From Nesterenkonia cremea (GTDB lineage Bacteria; Actinomycetota; Actinomycetes; Actinomycetales; Micrococcaceae): 64,000 nt of DNA. This document shows positions 30,022 through 37,774 of this stretch, one piece after another. The position numbers and the translations under genes are program-made. The stretch lies in assembly GCF_014642675.1 (NCBI RefSeq), contig NZ_BMIS01000002.1, positions 367,075 through 431,074 on the forward strand. Reading direction: 5' to 3'. The notes under the pieces were generated by a model, which saw only the letters and a program-made list of their open reading frames with translations, was not told where the DNA came from and searched no databases. Every line of letters begins with the position of its first letter. Positions within the stretch are counted from its first letter, which is position 1.

Positions 30022-30846
30022 CTAGAGGCGAGCCAGGACAGGCTCGTGCTGTTCGGCGGTGCGAGTGGGTGATCGGTGGGTGGTCGGTGCGACGGTGCGC
30101 TCCTGCTCAGTGCGGCCTTGGAGGCTGAAAGCGATCCGGCGGGCGGCGTGCTGCAGGGCCATGACATGGACACCTACGTTGCGGCTGCCGGTGGGCACCA
30201 CAGTGGTCAGCGCCGCCACGACGTGACCCTGGCGGTCGAGGATGGGCACGGAGGTGCCGGTGGTGCTGCGGTGGATCAGGCCCTCCAGGCTGGAGAAGCC
30301 GCGGCGGCGCGTCTCGGCCAGCTCGGCCCGGAAGCTGGGGCGCTCCTCGGCGATCCGCTCACTGTGCCGGTCCATGACCTCATCGATGACGTCGCTGGGG
30401 GAGAAGGCGAGGATGGCGTGGCCCATGGAGGTCAGGTGCACGGGCATGCGGCTGGCCACTTCGGCGGGGTTCACCGCAGCTCCGGTGCGGGAGAGGCGCT
30501 CGACGATCATCACCGAGCCCTCCTCCAGGATGGAGAGCTGGGTGGTCTGCTGGACCACGGCGTTGAGGTCCTCCATATAGGGCAGCGCGTTATGCCGCAG
30601 CGTGGCCGCCAGTGGGGTGTGCTGGGCCATCTCCCAAAGCCTGCGGCCCAGGGTGACGTGGCCTTCCTCGGTGCGTTCGAGCAGGCCGCGCTGTGCCAGC
30701 TCATCGATGAGCCGGTAGGCCGTGGACTTCGGCAGACCCGTCTCCTCGGCCAGGTTGCTGGGGGTCAGTTCGGGTTCGGTCTCCAGGGCGGTGAGCACGC
30801 GCATGACGCGGTCAAGGACTGATTCTCCAGAAGGCGAGTTCGCCAT
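30022..30846 (-). CDS. IclR-family regulator
   Basis: A 274-residue IclR protein: N-terminal winged helix (LDRVMRVLTALETEP, SNLAEETGLPKSTAYRLIDEL) and a C-terminal effector domain (ATLRHNALPYMEDLNAVV, MPVHLTSMGHAILAF, IHRSTTGTSVPILDRQGHVVAAL). The C-terminus has a low-complexity extension of about 30 residues. The ATG at 30846 lies 6 nt from GGAGG, better than the ATG two codons upstream. It is divergent from the PcaR-like gene and upstream of the orphan binding protein, which it probably controls. Confidence 0.87.
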   Translation of the reverse strand: MANSPSGESVLDRVMRVLTALETEPELTPSNLAEETGLPKSTAYRLIDELAQRGLLERTEEGHVTLGRRLWEMAQHTPLAATLRHNALPYMEDLNAVVQQTTQLSILEEGSVMIVERLSRTGAAVNPAEVASRMPVHLTSMGHAILAFSPSDVIDEVMDRHSERIAEERPSFRAELAETRRRGFSSLEGLIHRSTTGTSVPILDRQGHVVAALTTVVPTGSRNVGVHVMALQHAARRIAFSLQGRTEQERTVAPTTHRSPTRTAEQHEPVLARL

Positions 30847-30989
30847 CAGCATCCTCCGTTGTCCATCGTGAAGACGTAATGTCGTCTCACGGTGTCCCTT
30901 ATTCAGTGGGACTGATACTCATTTCAGTGTGATGTGGTTCATATAGTGGCGTCAAGTGCGTTATGCGAACACGTGAAGGGAGGGAATGC
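30847..30989. promoter_or_regulatory. Divergent control region of the two IclR genes
   Basis: The 143-bp spacer is AT-richer than its surroundings. It contains GTGAAGACG...CGTCTCAC (an imperfect dyad near 30870-30893), a CTGATACT resembling the -10 part of the island promoters, TATAGT near 30943 as a possible -10 for the plus-strand gene, and GGGAGGGA before the ATG at 30990. No operator can be assigned firmly. Confidence 0.4.
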
Positions 30990-31796
30990 ATGGGGGCCAC
31001 GTCAGGGGGCGGCGAATATGTGCAGTCGCTGGCACGCGGCCTGAAGGTCATCAGGGCCTTCGGCCGAGAGCCGGAGGGCGGAGACGGACAGGTGCGGGCT
31101 GAACTCTCATTGACCGAGGTGGCAGACCGGGCAGGACTCTCCCGGGCCACTGCGCGCAGACTGCTGCTGACGCTGGCCGAGATGGGCTATCTCTCGCAGC
31201 GGGGGAGAGGTTTCGAACTCACGCCCAAAGTCTTGGAGCTGGGCTACTCCTACTTCGCCTCGGCGGACCTGCCGCAGCTGATCCAACCGGTGATCGAAGG
31301 CGTCTCCGCACAGGTGGGGGAGTCCGTCTCAGCCTCGGCGCTGGACGGCGGAGAGATCGTCTATATCGCCCGTGCCCATATCCGCAGGATCATGCGGATC
31401 AACATCTCTGCCGGAACCCGGCTGCCCGCCTATGCGACCTCGATGGGACGGGTCCACCTGGCCCACCTGCCCGCAGAGGAGCAGCGACACCGGCTCGAGC
31501 CGCCCCTGCCTGCGCTCACCGACCATACGCTCACCGACCCGGAGGAGCTGCTGCGCAGGCTCGAGCTCGTCCGCGAGCAGGGCTGGTCCATGGTGGAGCA
31601 TGAGCTGGAGCTGGGGCTGCGCTCCGTGGCGGTCCCGGTCTTCGCTCCCGAAGGCCATGTGGTGGCCGCGCTGAACGTGGCCCTCGGCATGGCCAACGGC
31701 CTCGATGTGGTGGAGGAGGACGTGGAGGGCCGCTTCGTGGAGCCGCTGCGTGCCGCCGCCGATGAGATCCAGCAGGTACTCGGCCAGCAGCGCTGA
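30990..31796 (+). CDS. PcaR/PcaU-like IclR-family regulator
   Basis: A 268-residue IclR regulator. It opens with YVQSLARGLKVIRAFG, which is typical of the PcaR/PcaU/PobR group controlling protocatechuate and beta-ketoadipate genes, then the helix-turn-helix LTEVADRAGLSRATARRLLLTL and an effector domain (ESVSASALDGGEIVYIARAH, GTRLPAYATSMGRV). The ATG at 30990 follows GGGAGGGA and is preferred to 30963. No pca genes lie nearby, so its targets may be elsewhere, or it may regulate the divergent IclR-binding protein pair. Confidence 0.85.
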   Translation: MGATSGGGEYVQSLARGLKVIRAFGREPEGGDGQVRAELSLTEVADRAGLSRATARRLLLTLAEMGYLSQRGRGFELTPKVLELGYSYFASADLPQLIQPVIEGVSAQVGESVSASALDGGEIVYIARAHIRRIMRINISAGTRLPAYATSMGRVHLAHLPAEEQRHRLEPPLPALTDHTLTDPEELLRRLELVREQGWSMVEHELELGLRSVAVPVFAPEGHVVAALNVALGMANGLDVVEEDVEGRFVEPLRAAADEIQQVLGQQR

Positions 31797-31851
31797 TCTG
31801 GCCCCGGGTTCGGCTCTCCACAGGCGGACCCAGCATGTCCCCGCGGACCGA

Positions 31852-31857
31852 TACGAT
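31852..31857 (+). promoter_or_regulatory. -10 element for leaderless priA
   Basis: TACGAT is followed by exactly 6 nt and the ATG at 31864, without a ribosome-binding site. Confidence 0.5.
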
Positions 31858-31863
31858 CGGACT

Positions 31864-33879
31864 ATGCCCGGCGCCGGAACCCCAGACCCAGCTCAGCAGC
31901 CTGCGCTGCTCGATGCGCTGGCGCCTCCGCCGCCGCAGAAGCTGCCGGCCGGAGCGGCCGAGCATCTGCCCATCGCCCAGGTGCTCCTGGAGTCTCCGGT
32001 GCCGCATCTGGACCGAGCCTTCGACTATGCGGTGCCCATCGATCTGGAAGAGAAGATCGTGCCCGGATGCCGGGTGAAAGTCCGCTTCTCCGGACGCGAG
32101 ATGTCCGGCTATGTGCTCAGCCGCCGGCAGAAGCCGGAGACGTCCTCGCGGCTTTCGTTGATCGCCAAAGTGGTCTCTGCGCTGCCGGTGCTCTCACCTG
32201 AGGTGCTGGAGCTCGCGGAGAAGGTGGCCGCCAGGGGAGCAGGCGTCACCTCAGATGTGCTGCGGGCAGCGGTGCCCTCGCGCGTGGCGCGCGTGGAGAA
32301 GGAGTTCGAAGACCTCCCCGCCCCTGAACCGGCAGCCTCTCCCGAGGAGCCGGGCCCCCGGCAGGCTGATCTGGCGCTGAAGTCCTACGGGCCATCAGGC
32401 TGGCCTCAGAAGATCCTGGAGGCGGCCCGCCGCTGCTATGCGGAGGGTGGGGATGCCGTCGTCGTCCTGCCGGATCAGCGGGATGTGGATCTGGCCGCTG
32501 AGCTGCTGGAGGCCGAGTTGGGCGAGCAGGTGGCCAGGCTGAGCGCAGAGATGGGCCCGACGCCGCGGTATCGCTCCTTCCTGCGCCTTCGCTACGGCCA
32601 GTCGCGGATCGCCGTGGGGACGCGCTCGGCGATCTTCGCGCCGGTGGCCGCCCCGCGGCTGATCATCGTGGTGGACGACGCCGAGCACACCCATGCGGAG
32701 CCGAGGGCCCCGTACCACCATGTCCGTGAGGTGGCCCTTCTGCGCACGGTGCTGACCGGCTCCGCCCTGCTCTTCCTCTCCACCTCGCGCAGTCTGGAGG
32801 TCCAGCGGCTGGTGGAGCGCGGCTGGCTGGAGGATCTGGCGCCGTCCCGTGAGGAGCGCCGCGAGGCCTCCCCGCGGATGGTCTCCACCGCTGATTCCTA
32901 TCAGCAGGAGCGCGAACCGGCCTATCGGCAGGCACGTCTGCCGGCGGCGGCCTACCGGGCGGCGCGCCAAGGACTGCAGCAGGGTCCGGTGCTGATCCAG
33001 GTGGCCCGCAGTGGGTTCGTTCCGGCGGTCATCTGCGAGCGCTGCCGCAGCCGTCAGCAGTGCCCCAGCTGCCATGGTCCGCTGGCGGTGCCTCCGCACC
33101 ACGCTCAGTCGGGGACGCTGCGCTGCCGCTGGTGTGGGCTGCATCATCGTGGTCATCGTTGTGCAGAATGCGGCCATGCCGGCTTCCGCGCCGGGTCCCG
33201 TGGTGCTGACCGCACGGCTCAGGAGCTGGGACGGGCCTTCCCGAACACTCCGGTGATCTCCTCGACGGCGGATCATCCGGTGACTGCGGTGGGCACCGAT
33301 CCAGCCGTGGTGGTGAGCACTCCCGGCGTGGAGCCGCTGGCTCCGGAGGGCTATGCCGCAGCGCTGCTTCTGGACGGCGACTCACAGCTCTCCCGTGAGG
33401 GTCTTGATGTGCCGCGCCAGGTGCTGTCCCGCTGGTTCCGTGCCGCCTCGTTGGTGCGTGCCCATCGCGGCACTCCGGAGGACTCGGGGACTGTGGTGGT
33501 CACCGCCGATGTGGAGGAGCTGACCGCGCCGCTGGTGCGGTGGGATCCGGTCGGCTATGCCCGGCGGGAGCTCTACAACCGCCTGGAGCTGGGGCTGCCT
33601 CCGGCCACCCGCATGCTGAGCCTGACAGGCGAGCAGGCTGAGGCGGAGGCCTTCATCGCGCAGGTGCAGCTGCCCGAGCGCGTGGAATGGATCGGGCCCA
33701 CCCATATGGAGGACGGTCGTCACCGCTATCTGCTCTTCTTCGGCTATGCCCAGGCTGAGGAGATCGTAGGGGAGATCCGCCGCATCCGGCGCACCCACAG
33801 CGCCCAGCCGGCGGCCCGCGCGGCGTCCCAACGGGGCTTGAGAATCTCAGTAGATGACCACGAGGCGCTTCAGATCTGA
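31864..33879 (+). CDS. priA: Primosomal protein N' (PriA), ATPase-degenerate actinobacterial form
   Basis: A 671-residue PriA homologue acting in replication restart. The N-terminal DNA-binding domain (VLLESPVPHLDRAFDYAVP, GCRVKVRFSGREMSGYVL) and the zinc-binding cysteines (CERCRSRQQCPSC, CRWCGLHH, CAECG) are clear. The helicase core has lost its Walker A loop, and the DEAH position reads VVDDAEH, so it is probably not an active helicase; this is usual for actinobacterial PriA. The ATG at 31864 is leaderless. Its normal partner upstream is metK. The gene usually found downstream (fmt) is not here. Confidence 0.92.
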   Translation: MPGAGTPDPAQQPALLDALAPPPPQKLPAGAAEHLPIAQVLLESPVPHLDRAFDYAVPIDLEEKIVPGCRVKVRFSGREMSGYVLSRRQKPETSSRLSLIAKVVSALPVLSPEVLELAEKVAARGAGVTSDVLRAAVPSRVARVEKEFEDLPAPEPAASPEEPGPRQADLALKSYGPSGWPQKILEAARRCYAEGGDAVVVLPDQRDVDLAAELLEAELGEQVARLSAEMGPTPRYRSFLRLRYGQSRIAVGTRSAIFAPVAAPRLIIVVDDAEHTHAEPRAPYHHVREVALLRTVLTGSALLFLSTSRSLEVQRLVERGWLEDLAPSREERREASPRMVSTADSYQQEREPAYRQARLPAAAYRAARQGLQQGPVLIQVARSGFVPAVICERCRSRQQCPSCHGPLAVPPHHAQSGTLRCRWCGLHHRGHRCAECGHAGFRAGSRGADRTAQELGRAFPNTPVISSTADHPVTAVGTDPAVVVSTPGVEPLAPEGYAAALLLDGDSQLSREGLDVPRQVLSRWFRAASLVRAHRGTPEDSGTVVVTADVEELTAPLVRWDPVGYARRELYNRLELGLPPATRMLSLTGEQAEAEAFIAQVQLPERVEWIGPTHMEDGRHRYLLFFGYAQAEEIVGEIRRIRRTHSAQPAARAASQRGLRISVDDHEALQI

Positions 33880-33945
33880 GTCGATGAGGACGACGCACCC
33901 GGTCGGCACAGCGGGGATCAGCATGACGCTGCGGTCGGGGTCTCA

Positions 33946-33955
33946 GGGGGGGGGG
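33946..33955 (+). repeat. G10 homopolymer after priA
   Basis: Ten G residues in the short priA-XRE intergenic space (33880-34074), which otherwise holds no recognisable gene. It may be a slippage-prone tract or a sequencing difficulty. Confidence 0.75.
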
Positions 33956-34074
33956 AGGTGGAACGCCGGCGCCTTCGACTCCACCGCCGCCTGCTCCGCG
34001 GGAATCCCAGGGGCCAGAGCCCGAGGAGGTTGCAGAGGACTCGGCGGAGGACGTCCTGGGCGAGCGCGATGCTG

Positions 34075-34941
34075 TCAGTCGGTCATGGAGTTCTGATCGT
34101 GTGAGAGAGAGACGAGGGTCGACAGGGCGTGTGCGTCCGGGCTTCCGGCGACAGCGGACCAGAGTATGAGCTGCTGTCTTGCCGCGCCCGCGTAGGTGAA
34201 GGAGTCCCAGCTCAGGCTCATTCGTCCGGCCGTCGGGTGGAACATGACCTTGGCTCCGAAGTTCTGTTCGGCGACGCGATGTTCGGCCCACCAACGGCGG
34301 AAGTCGTCGTCGGCGATGGAGAGCCGACCGACCAGCGCGGCCAGCTCCGGATCGTCCGGGTTCTCCGCTGCCTCGCGCCGGAGGATGCCCACGCATGTGC
34401 GGGCAACGGACTGCCAGTCTTCATAGAGATCACTCATCCCAGGTGCTGTGAAGGTGATGGAGACGTAGTTCCGGTCGGCAGCCGGGATCCGTGCGAAGTC
34501 CGTGATCAGAGTGGCCGCGGGTGCGTTCCAGGCGAGGACGTCCATCCTGGGACCGAGGACCAGTGCCGGCAGGTCCGTGAGCTGGTCCAGCAGCAGCTGG
34601 AGCCGGTCGTGGGCGGCTTCGCGGCCTGGGGCAGACGATACGTACCCGCGGGCGTGGTTGAGGAGATCTTCGGCGTAGATCCTCTGTTCCGAAGACAGCG
34701 CGAAGGTCCGGCACAGCGTGGCGAAGACCTGGTCTGATGGTGTCACTCGACCTTGTTCGACTCGCGTGTAATAGTCGGTGCTCACCGCGGCGAGCTGTGC
34801 GACCTCTTCGCGCCTCAGGCCCTCGACTCGTCGCCGTGTGGAGGCGCTCACCGCGTTGGCGGGAATCGCTTCCGGGGTGAGCTCGCCACGTCTTGCCCGG
34901 AAGAACTCGCCCAGGGCTTTGAGCTGAGGTGAGGATGACAT
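34075..34941 (-). CDS. XRE-family regulator with MmyB-like ligand domain
   Basis: A 288-residue regulator. The N-terminal helix-turn-helix (LGEFFRARRGELTP, RRRVEGLRREEVAQLAAVSTDYYTRVEQG) is followed by a C-terminal MmyB-like domain (LLDQLTDLPALVLGPRMDVLAWNAPA, FHPTAGRMSLSWDSF) thought to bind a small ligand. The ATG at 34941 has TAGGAT exactly 6 nt upstream (leaderless). It is divergent from the dienelactone-hydrolase-like gene, a very common pairing for this regulator type, and probably represses it. Confidence 0.88.
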   Translation of the reverse strand: MSSSPQLKALGEFFRARRGELTPEAIPANAVSASTRRRVEGLRREEVAQLAAVSTDYYTRVEQGRVTPSDQVFATLCRTFALSSEQRIYAEDLLNHARGYVSSAPGREAAHDRLQLLLDQLTDLPALVLGPRMDVLAWNAPAATLITDFARIPAADRNYVSITFTAPGMSDLYEDWQSVARTCVGILRREAAENPDDPELAALVGRLSIADDDFRRWWAEHRVAEQNFGAKVMFHPTAGRMSLSWDSFTYAGAARQQLILWSAVAGSPDAHALSTLVSLSHDQNSMTD

Positions 34942-34948
34942 GTCCCAA

Positions 34949-34995
34949 TCCTAGGGCGGATCCACACTTGCATCCTGGGACAGATCTTTCCTAGG
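34949..34995. promoter_or_regulatory. Three TCCTRGG repeats between regulator and hydrolase
   Basis: TCCTAGG at 34949-34955, TCCTGGG at 34973-34979 and TCCTAGG at 34989-34995. The first overlaps the -10 of the XRE gene. Outer copies contain the palindrome CCTAGG. Likely operator sites of the XRE protein. Confidence 0.45.
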
Positions 34996-35083
34996 CAAGA
35001 TCGCGGGCTGGTTGGTCTGCACGGCGCGGGGGAGAGTGGATGTCACGACGGGGAATCGCCCCGGTCAGTACTGAGGAGACACC

Positions 35084-36028
35084 ATGACCACCGGCACTAT
35101 CGAACGCGTCACTTTCCGCAATCCCGACATGTACTGGGATATCGCAGCGGATCTCCACTTCCCGCCGAACTTCGACGAGTCAAAGACCTATCCCACCATC
35201 GTTGTGGCTCACCCGATCGGAAGCTGCAAAGAGCAGACCTCCGGCAACATCTACGCCCCTGCCCTCAAAGACGCTGGCTACCTGGTCATCGCCTTTGATG
35301 CGAGTTTCCAAGGCGCGAGTGGAGGCGAGCCGCGGTTCCTGGAGGATCCGGCACAGCGTGTCCAGGACTTCAGCCGTGTCGTCGACCACCTCGTCACTCT
35401 GCCGTATGTAGAGATCGACCGGATCGGGGTGCTCGGTATCTGTGGCGGCGGCGGGTACGCCCTCGCAGCAGCGAAGACGGAGAAGCGCTTCAGGGCGGTG
35501 GTCTCGGTCACGGGGGCGAACTTTGGCCGGCTCCAGCGGGAGATGGCTGGCCAGAATGGCGGCTGTCTCCAGGCACTTGTTGGGATCGCCCAGCAGCGCA
35601 CCAAGGATGCACGAGGAGAGCAGAGTGCGGTCAATGGGTTTCTGCCCGAGACTCGCGATGCTGCGCAGCAGACCGGAGACATTGACATCATCGAGGCCTT
35701 TGAGTATTACCGCACCGATCGCGGCCAGGCGAAGCACGGCTGTGTCCTCTTCGAAGCCGCACACGGTGCGGCGGCGTTAGGGTGGGACGCCTTCCACCTG
35801 GCCGAAGAACTCTTTGACCAGCCGTTGCTGGTCGTGATCGGCGATAAGGACAAACAGGGAGCATTCGGTGCTCACCGTGATGGCCACGAGATCTATGAGC
35901 GCGCTTATTCCACCGATAAGACGCTCCTCGAAATCGATGGCGCTTCGCACTATGATCTCTACGATCGCCCCCATGGAGCGGGAGAAGCGTTGAAGACGGT
36001 GATCCCCTTCTTCGACGACAGGCTCTGA
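35084..36028 (+). CDS. Dienelactone-hydrolase-like alpha/beta hydrolase
   Basis: A 314-residue alpha/beta hydrolase of the YcjY/dienelactone hydrolase type. The nucleophile elbow is GICGGGGYA with Cys in the nucleophile position, as in dienelactone hydrolase; the acid is in VIGDKD and the His in GASHYDLYD. An insertion of about 70 residues (about 155-225) forms the cap. GAGGAG precedes the ATG. It is transcribed divergently from the XRE regulator. Substrate unknown; base composition is slightly lower in GC than the neighbours, which may indicate a separate origin. Confidence 0.85.
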   Translation: MTTGTIERVTFRNPDMYWDIAADLHFPPNFDESKTYPTIVVAHPIGSCKEQTSGNIYAPALKDAGYLVIAFDASFQGASGGEPRFLEDPAQRVQDFSRVVDHLVTLPYVEIDRIGVLGICGGGGYALAAAKTEKRFRAVVSVTGANFGRLQREMAGQNGGCLQALVGIAQQRTKDARGEQSAVNGFLPETRDAAQQTGDIDIIEAFEYYRTDRGQAKHGCVLFEAAHGAAALGWDAFHLAEELFDQPLLVVIGDKDKQGAFGAHRDGHEIYERAYSTDKTLLEIDGASHYDLYDRPHGAGEALKTVIPFFDDRL

Positions 36029-36029
36029 C

Positions 36030-36200
36030 CTGACCCTCTGGAGCCTGAGGCGAGGTCCGTCCATCGGCTGCACCAGCTGGCTGGATGAGCTGGTGCAGAT
36101 CGACCAGGAGGATGATCGGATCGCCGCCATGCAGCTGACGGCTGAGGACATTTCGGCCGTCGAACGTCGGTCCGCATCAGCCCTTCGGCTCACGGAGTGA
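36030..36200 (+). pseudogene. Possible 3' remnant of an unidentified gene
   Basis: One frame is open from the end of the hydrolase to a TGA at 36198 and reads like a real acidic helical C-terminus (SWLDELVQIDQEDDRIAAM, LTAEDISAVERRSASAL), but has no start or ribosome-binding site. It could be the tail of a gene deleted when the hydrolase or transporter genes arrived. I do not recognise the family. Confidence 0.3.
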
Positions 36201-36248
36201 GACTGTCAGCTGTGACATCCGTCTCTCCGGCGGAATCTCTGCCACCAT

Positions 36249-37256
36249 ATGTCTGTGCATCATCCAGATCTACACAGGCGTGTGCTCGCCGGGACCTCCC
36301 TGGCGCTGGGCGCCGCACTCATCATCACGGCCTGTTCGGGCCCGGACCAGCAGAGCGTCCAGGCCGAGGAAGGCTTTCCCTCGCGGTCCATCGACGTGGT
36401 CGTCCCCTTCGCCCCGGGCGGCAGTGCGGACGGCACCACGCGGCAGCTGGTGGCCGAGGCTGAGGAGGCCTGCGGCACCAGCTTCGTGATCCGCAATGAG
36501 ACCGGCGGAGCAGGGTCCGTGGGCTTCCGCTCGGCTCTGGACTCCACACCAGACGGCTACACCTTGGGCACCGCCGCGATCGAGATGTCCATCCTGGAGC
36601 ACTTCGGGATCGTGGACATCCTTCCCGAGCGCGACGTCCAGGGCATCATCCAGTACAGCGAGCAGCCGGTGGCCATCGCCGTCCCTGCGGATTCGCCCCT
36701 CGAGACCTTCGAGGACCTGCAGACCTCGGAGAACGACCGGATGACTGTGGCCACCAGCGGCACCGGCAGCATCTACCACCTGGGCTTCGAGGGTATGGCC
36801 CTCGTGGCCGGGCTGGAAGACCGTTTAGTCAATGCGCCTTTCGACGGCACCGCCTCAGCTCTGCAGGCCGCCATGGGCGGGCAGACCGATGCCGTCACCG
36901 CCGGAGCCGCAGAGCTGCGTCCCTTCGTGGAGTCCGGCGATCTGCGTGCCCTGGCCGTCTTCGGCGATCCGGTGGACTATTTCCCGGAGGAGGTCCCCAC
37001 GCTGGAGGAGCTCGGCTACGACTGGGACTCCACCGCCGTGCTGGGGATCTACGCCCCTGCCGGCACACCTGATGAGCATGTCGAGTTCCTCTCCGACTGC
37101 CTGGACGAGGCACGTCAGTCCGAGAGCTTCTCCGAGTACATGGAGACCACGGGCCTGAACCAGGTCCACCGGGATGCCCAGGAGTTCGACGCCTTCCTGG
37201 ATGAGGAGTACGACCGCTACGGCGAGGTCGTCCGAGAGATCGGACTGGTGGAATGA
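36249..37256 (+). CDS. tctC: Tripartite tricarboxylate transporter, solute-binding protein
   Basis: A 335-residue TctC-type binding protein with a lipoprotein-like signal (ALIITACSG). The family features IDVVVPFAPGGSADGTTRQL and NETGGAGSVGF near the N-terminus, the DGYTLG loop, and a C-terminal EVPTLEELGYDW are all present. TctC proteins bind citrate, other carboxylates or aromatic acids such as terephthalate outside the cell. The GTGA-type overlap with tctB shows one operon. The ligand cannot be read off; the nearby catabolic genes make an aromatic acid plausible. Confidence 0.93.
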   Translation: MSVHHPDLHRRVLAGTSLALGAALIITACSGPDQQSVQAEEGFPSRSIDVVVPFAPGGSADGTTRQLVAEAEEACGTSFVIRNETGGAGSVGFRSALDSTPDGYTLGTAAIEMSILEHFGIVDILPERDVQGIIQYSEQPVAIAVPADSPLETFEDLQTSENDRMTVATSGTGSIYHLGFEGMALVAGLEDRLVNAPFDGTASALQAAMGGQTDAVTAGAAELRPFVESGDLRALAVFGDPVDYFPEEVPTLEELGYDWDSTAVLGIYAPAGTPDEHVEFLSDCLDEARQSESFSEYMETTGLNQVHRDAQEFDAFLDEEYDRYGEVVREIGLVE

Positions 37257-37774
37257 GCGCGCAGCACGCAGAGACACCGAACACAGAGACAGAGCATTCA
37301 CAGACACAGCCGAGCACTCAGGTCAGCAGAACTGCTGACCGTGTCTTCGCCGTCGTCGTGCTGCTGTTGGCCGCCGGGCTGGGCCTGGCCGCACTGACCT
37401 TCCCCGCCGCCACCCAGGATTCCGATCCCGGCACGGCGGCGTTGCCCTGGCTGATCACCGCGGCGCTGGCCGTGCTGGGAGTGCTGCTGCTCCTGCGGCC
37501 GCAGCCTTCCGCAGTGTTGCCGCCCGCCTCTGTCCGACGGACCGCGGCCGCCATCCTGATACTCACCGTGGTCTATGCGGGGCTGCTGGACGTGCTGGGC
37601 TTCATCCCGTCCACCTTCGCCTTCCTCTGCTGTGCCAGCCGTCTCATGGGCGGCAGGCGATGGCTGCAGATCCTCCTGGTCTCAGCGCTGACCGCAGCAG
37701 CTCTGCATCTGCTCTTCGCCGGGCTCCTGGACGTGCATCTGCCCGCCGGGCTGCTGGAAGGGGTGATCCCATGA
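37253..37774 (+). CDS. tctB: Tripartite tricarboxylate transporter, small membrane subunit
   Basis: A 173-residue membrane protein with a polar N-terminal tail of about 25 residues (rich in Thr, Gln, Glu) and four predicted helices, as in TctB. It overlaps tctC and tctA by 4 bp each, so the three subunits are translationally coupled. TctB is poorly conserved; the assignment rests on position and topology. Confidence 0.88.
   Translation: MSAQHAETPNTETEHSQTQPSTQVSRTADRVFAVVVLLLAAGLGLAALTFPAATQDSDPGTAALPWLITAALAVLGVLLLLRPQPSAVLPPASVRRTAAAILILTVVYAGLLDVLGFIPSTFAFLCCASRLMGGRRWLQILLVSALTAAALHLLFAGLLDVHLPAGLLEGVIP

Noticed and set aside
33880..34074. Start of fmt after priA
   Set aside because: No formyltransferase motif in any frame; the segment holds only a G10 tract and unassigned sequence.
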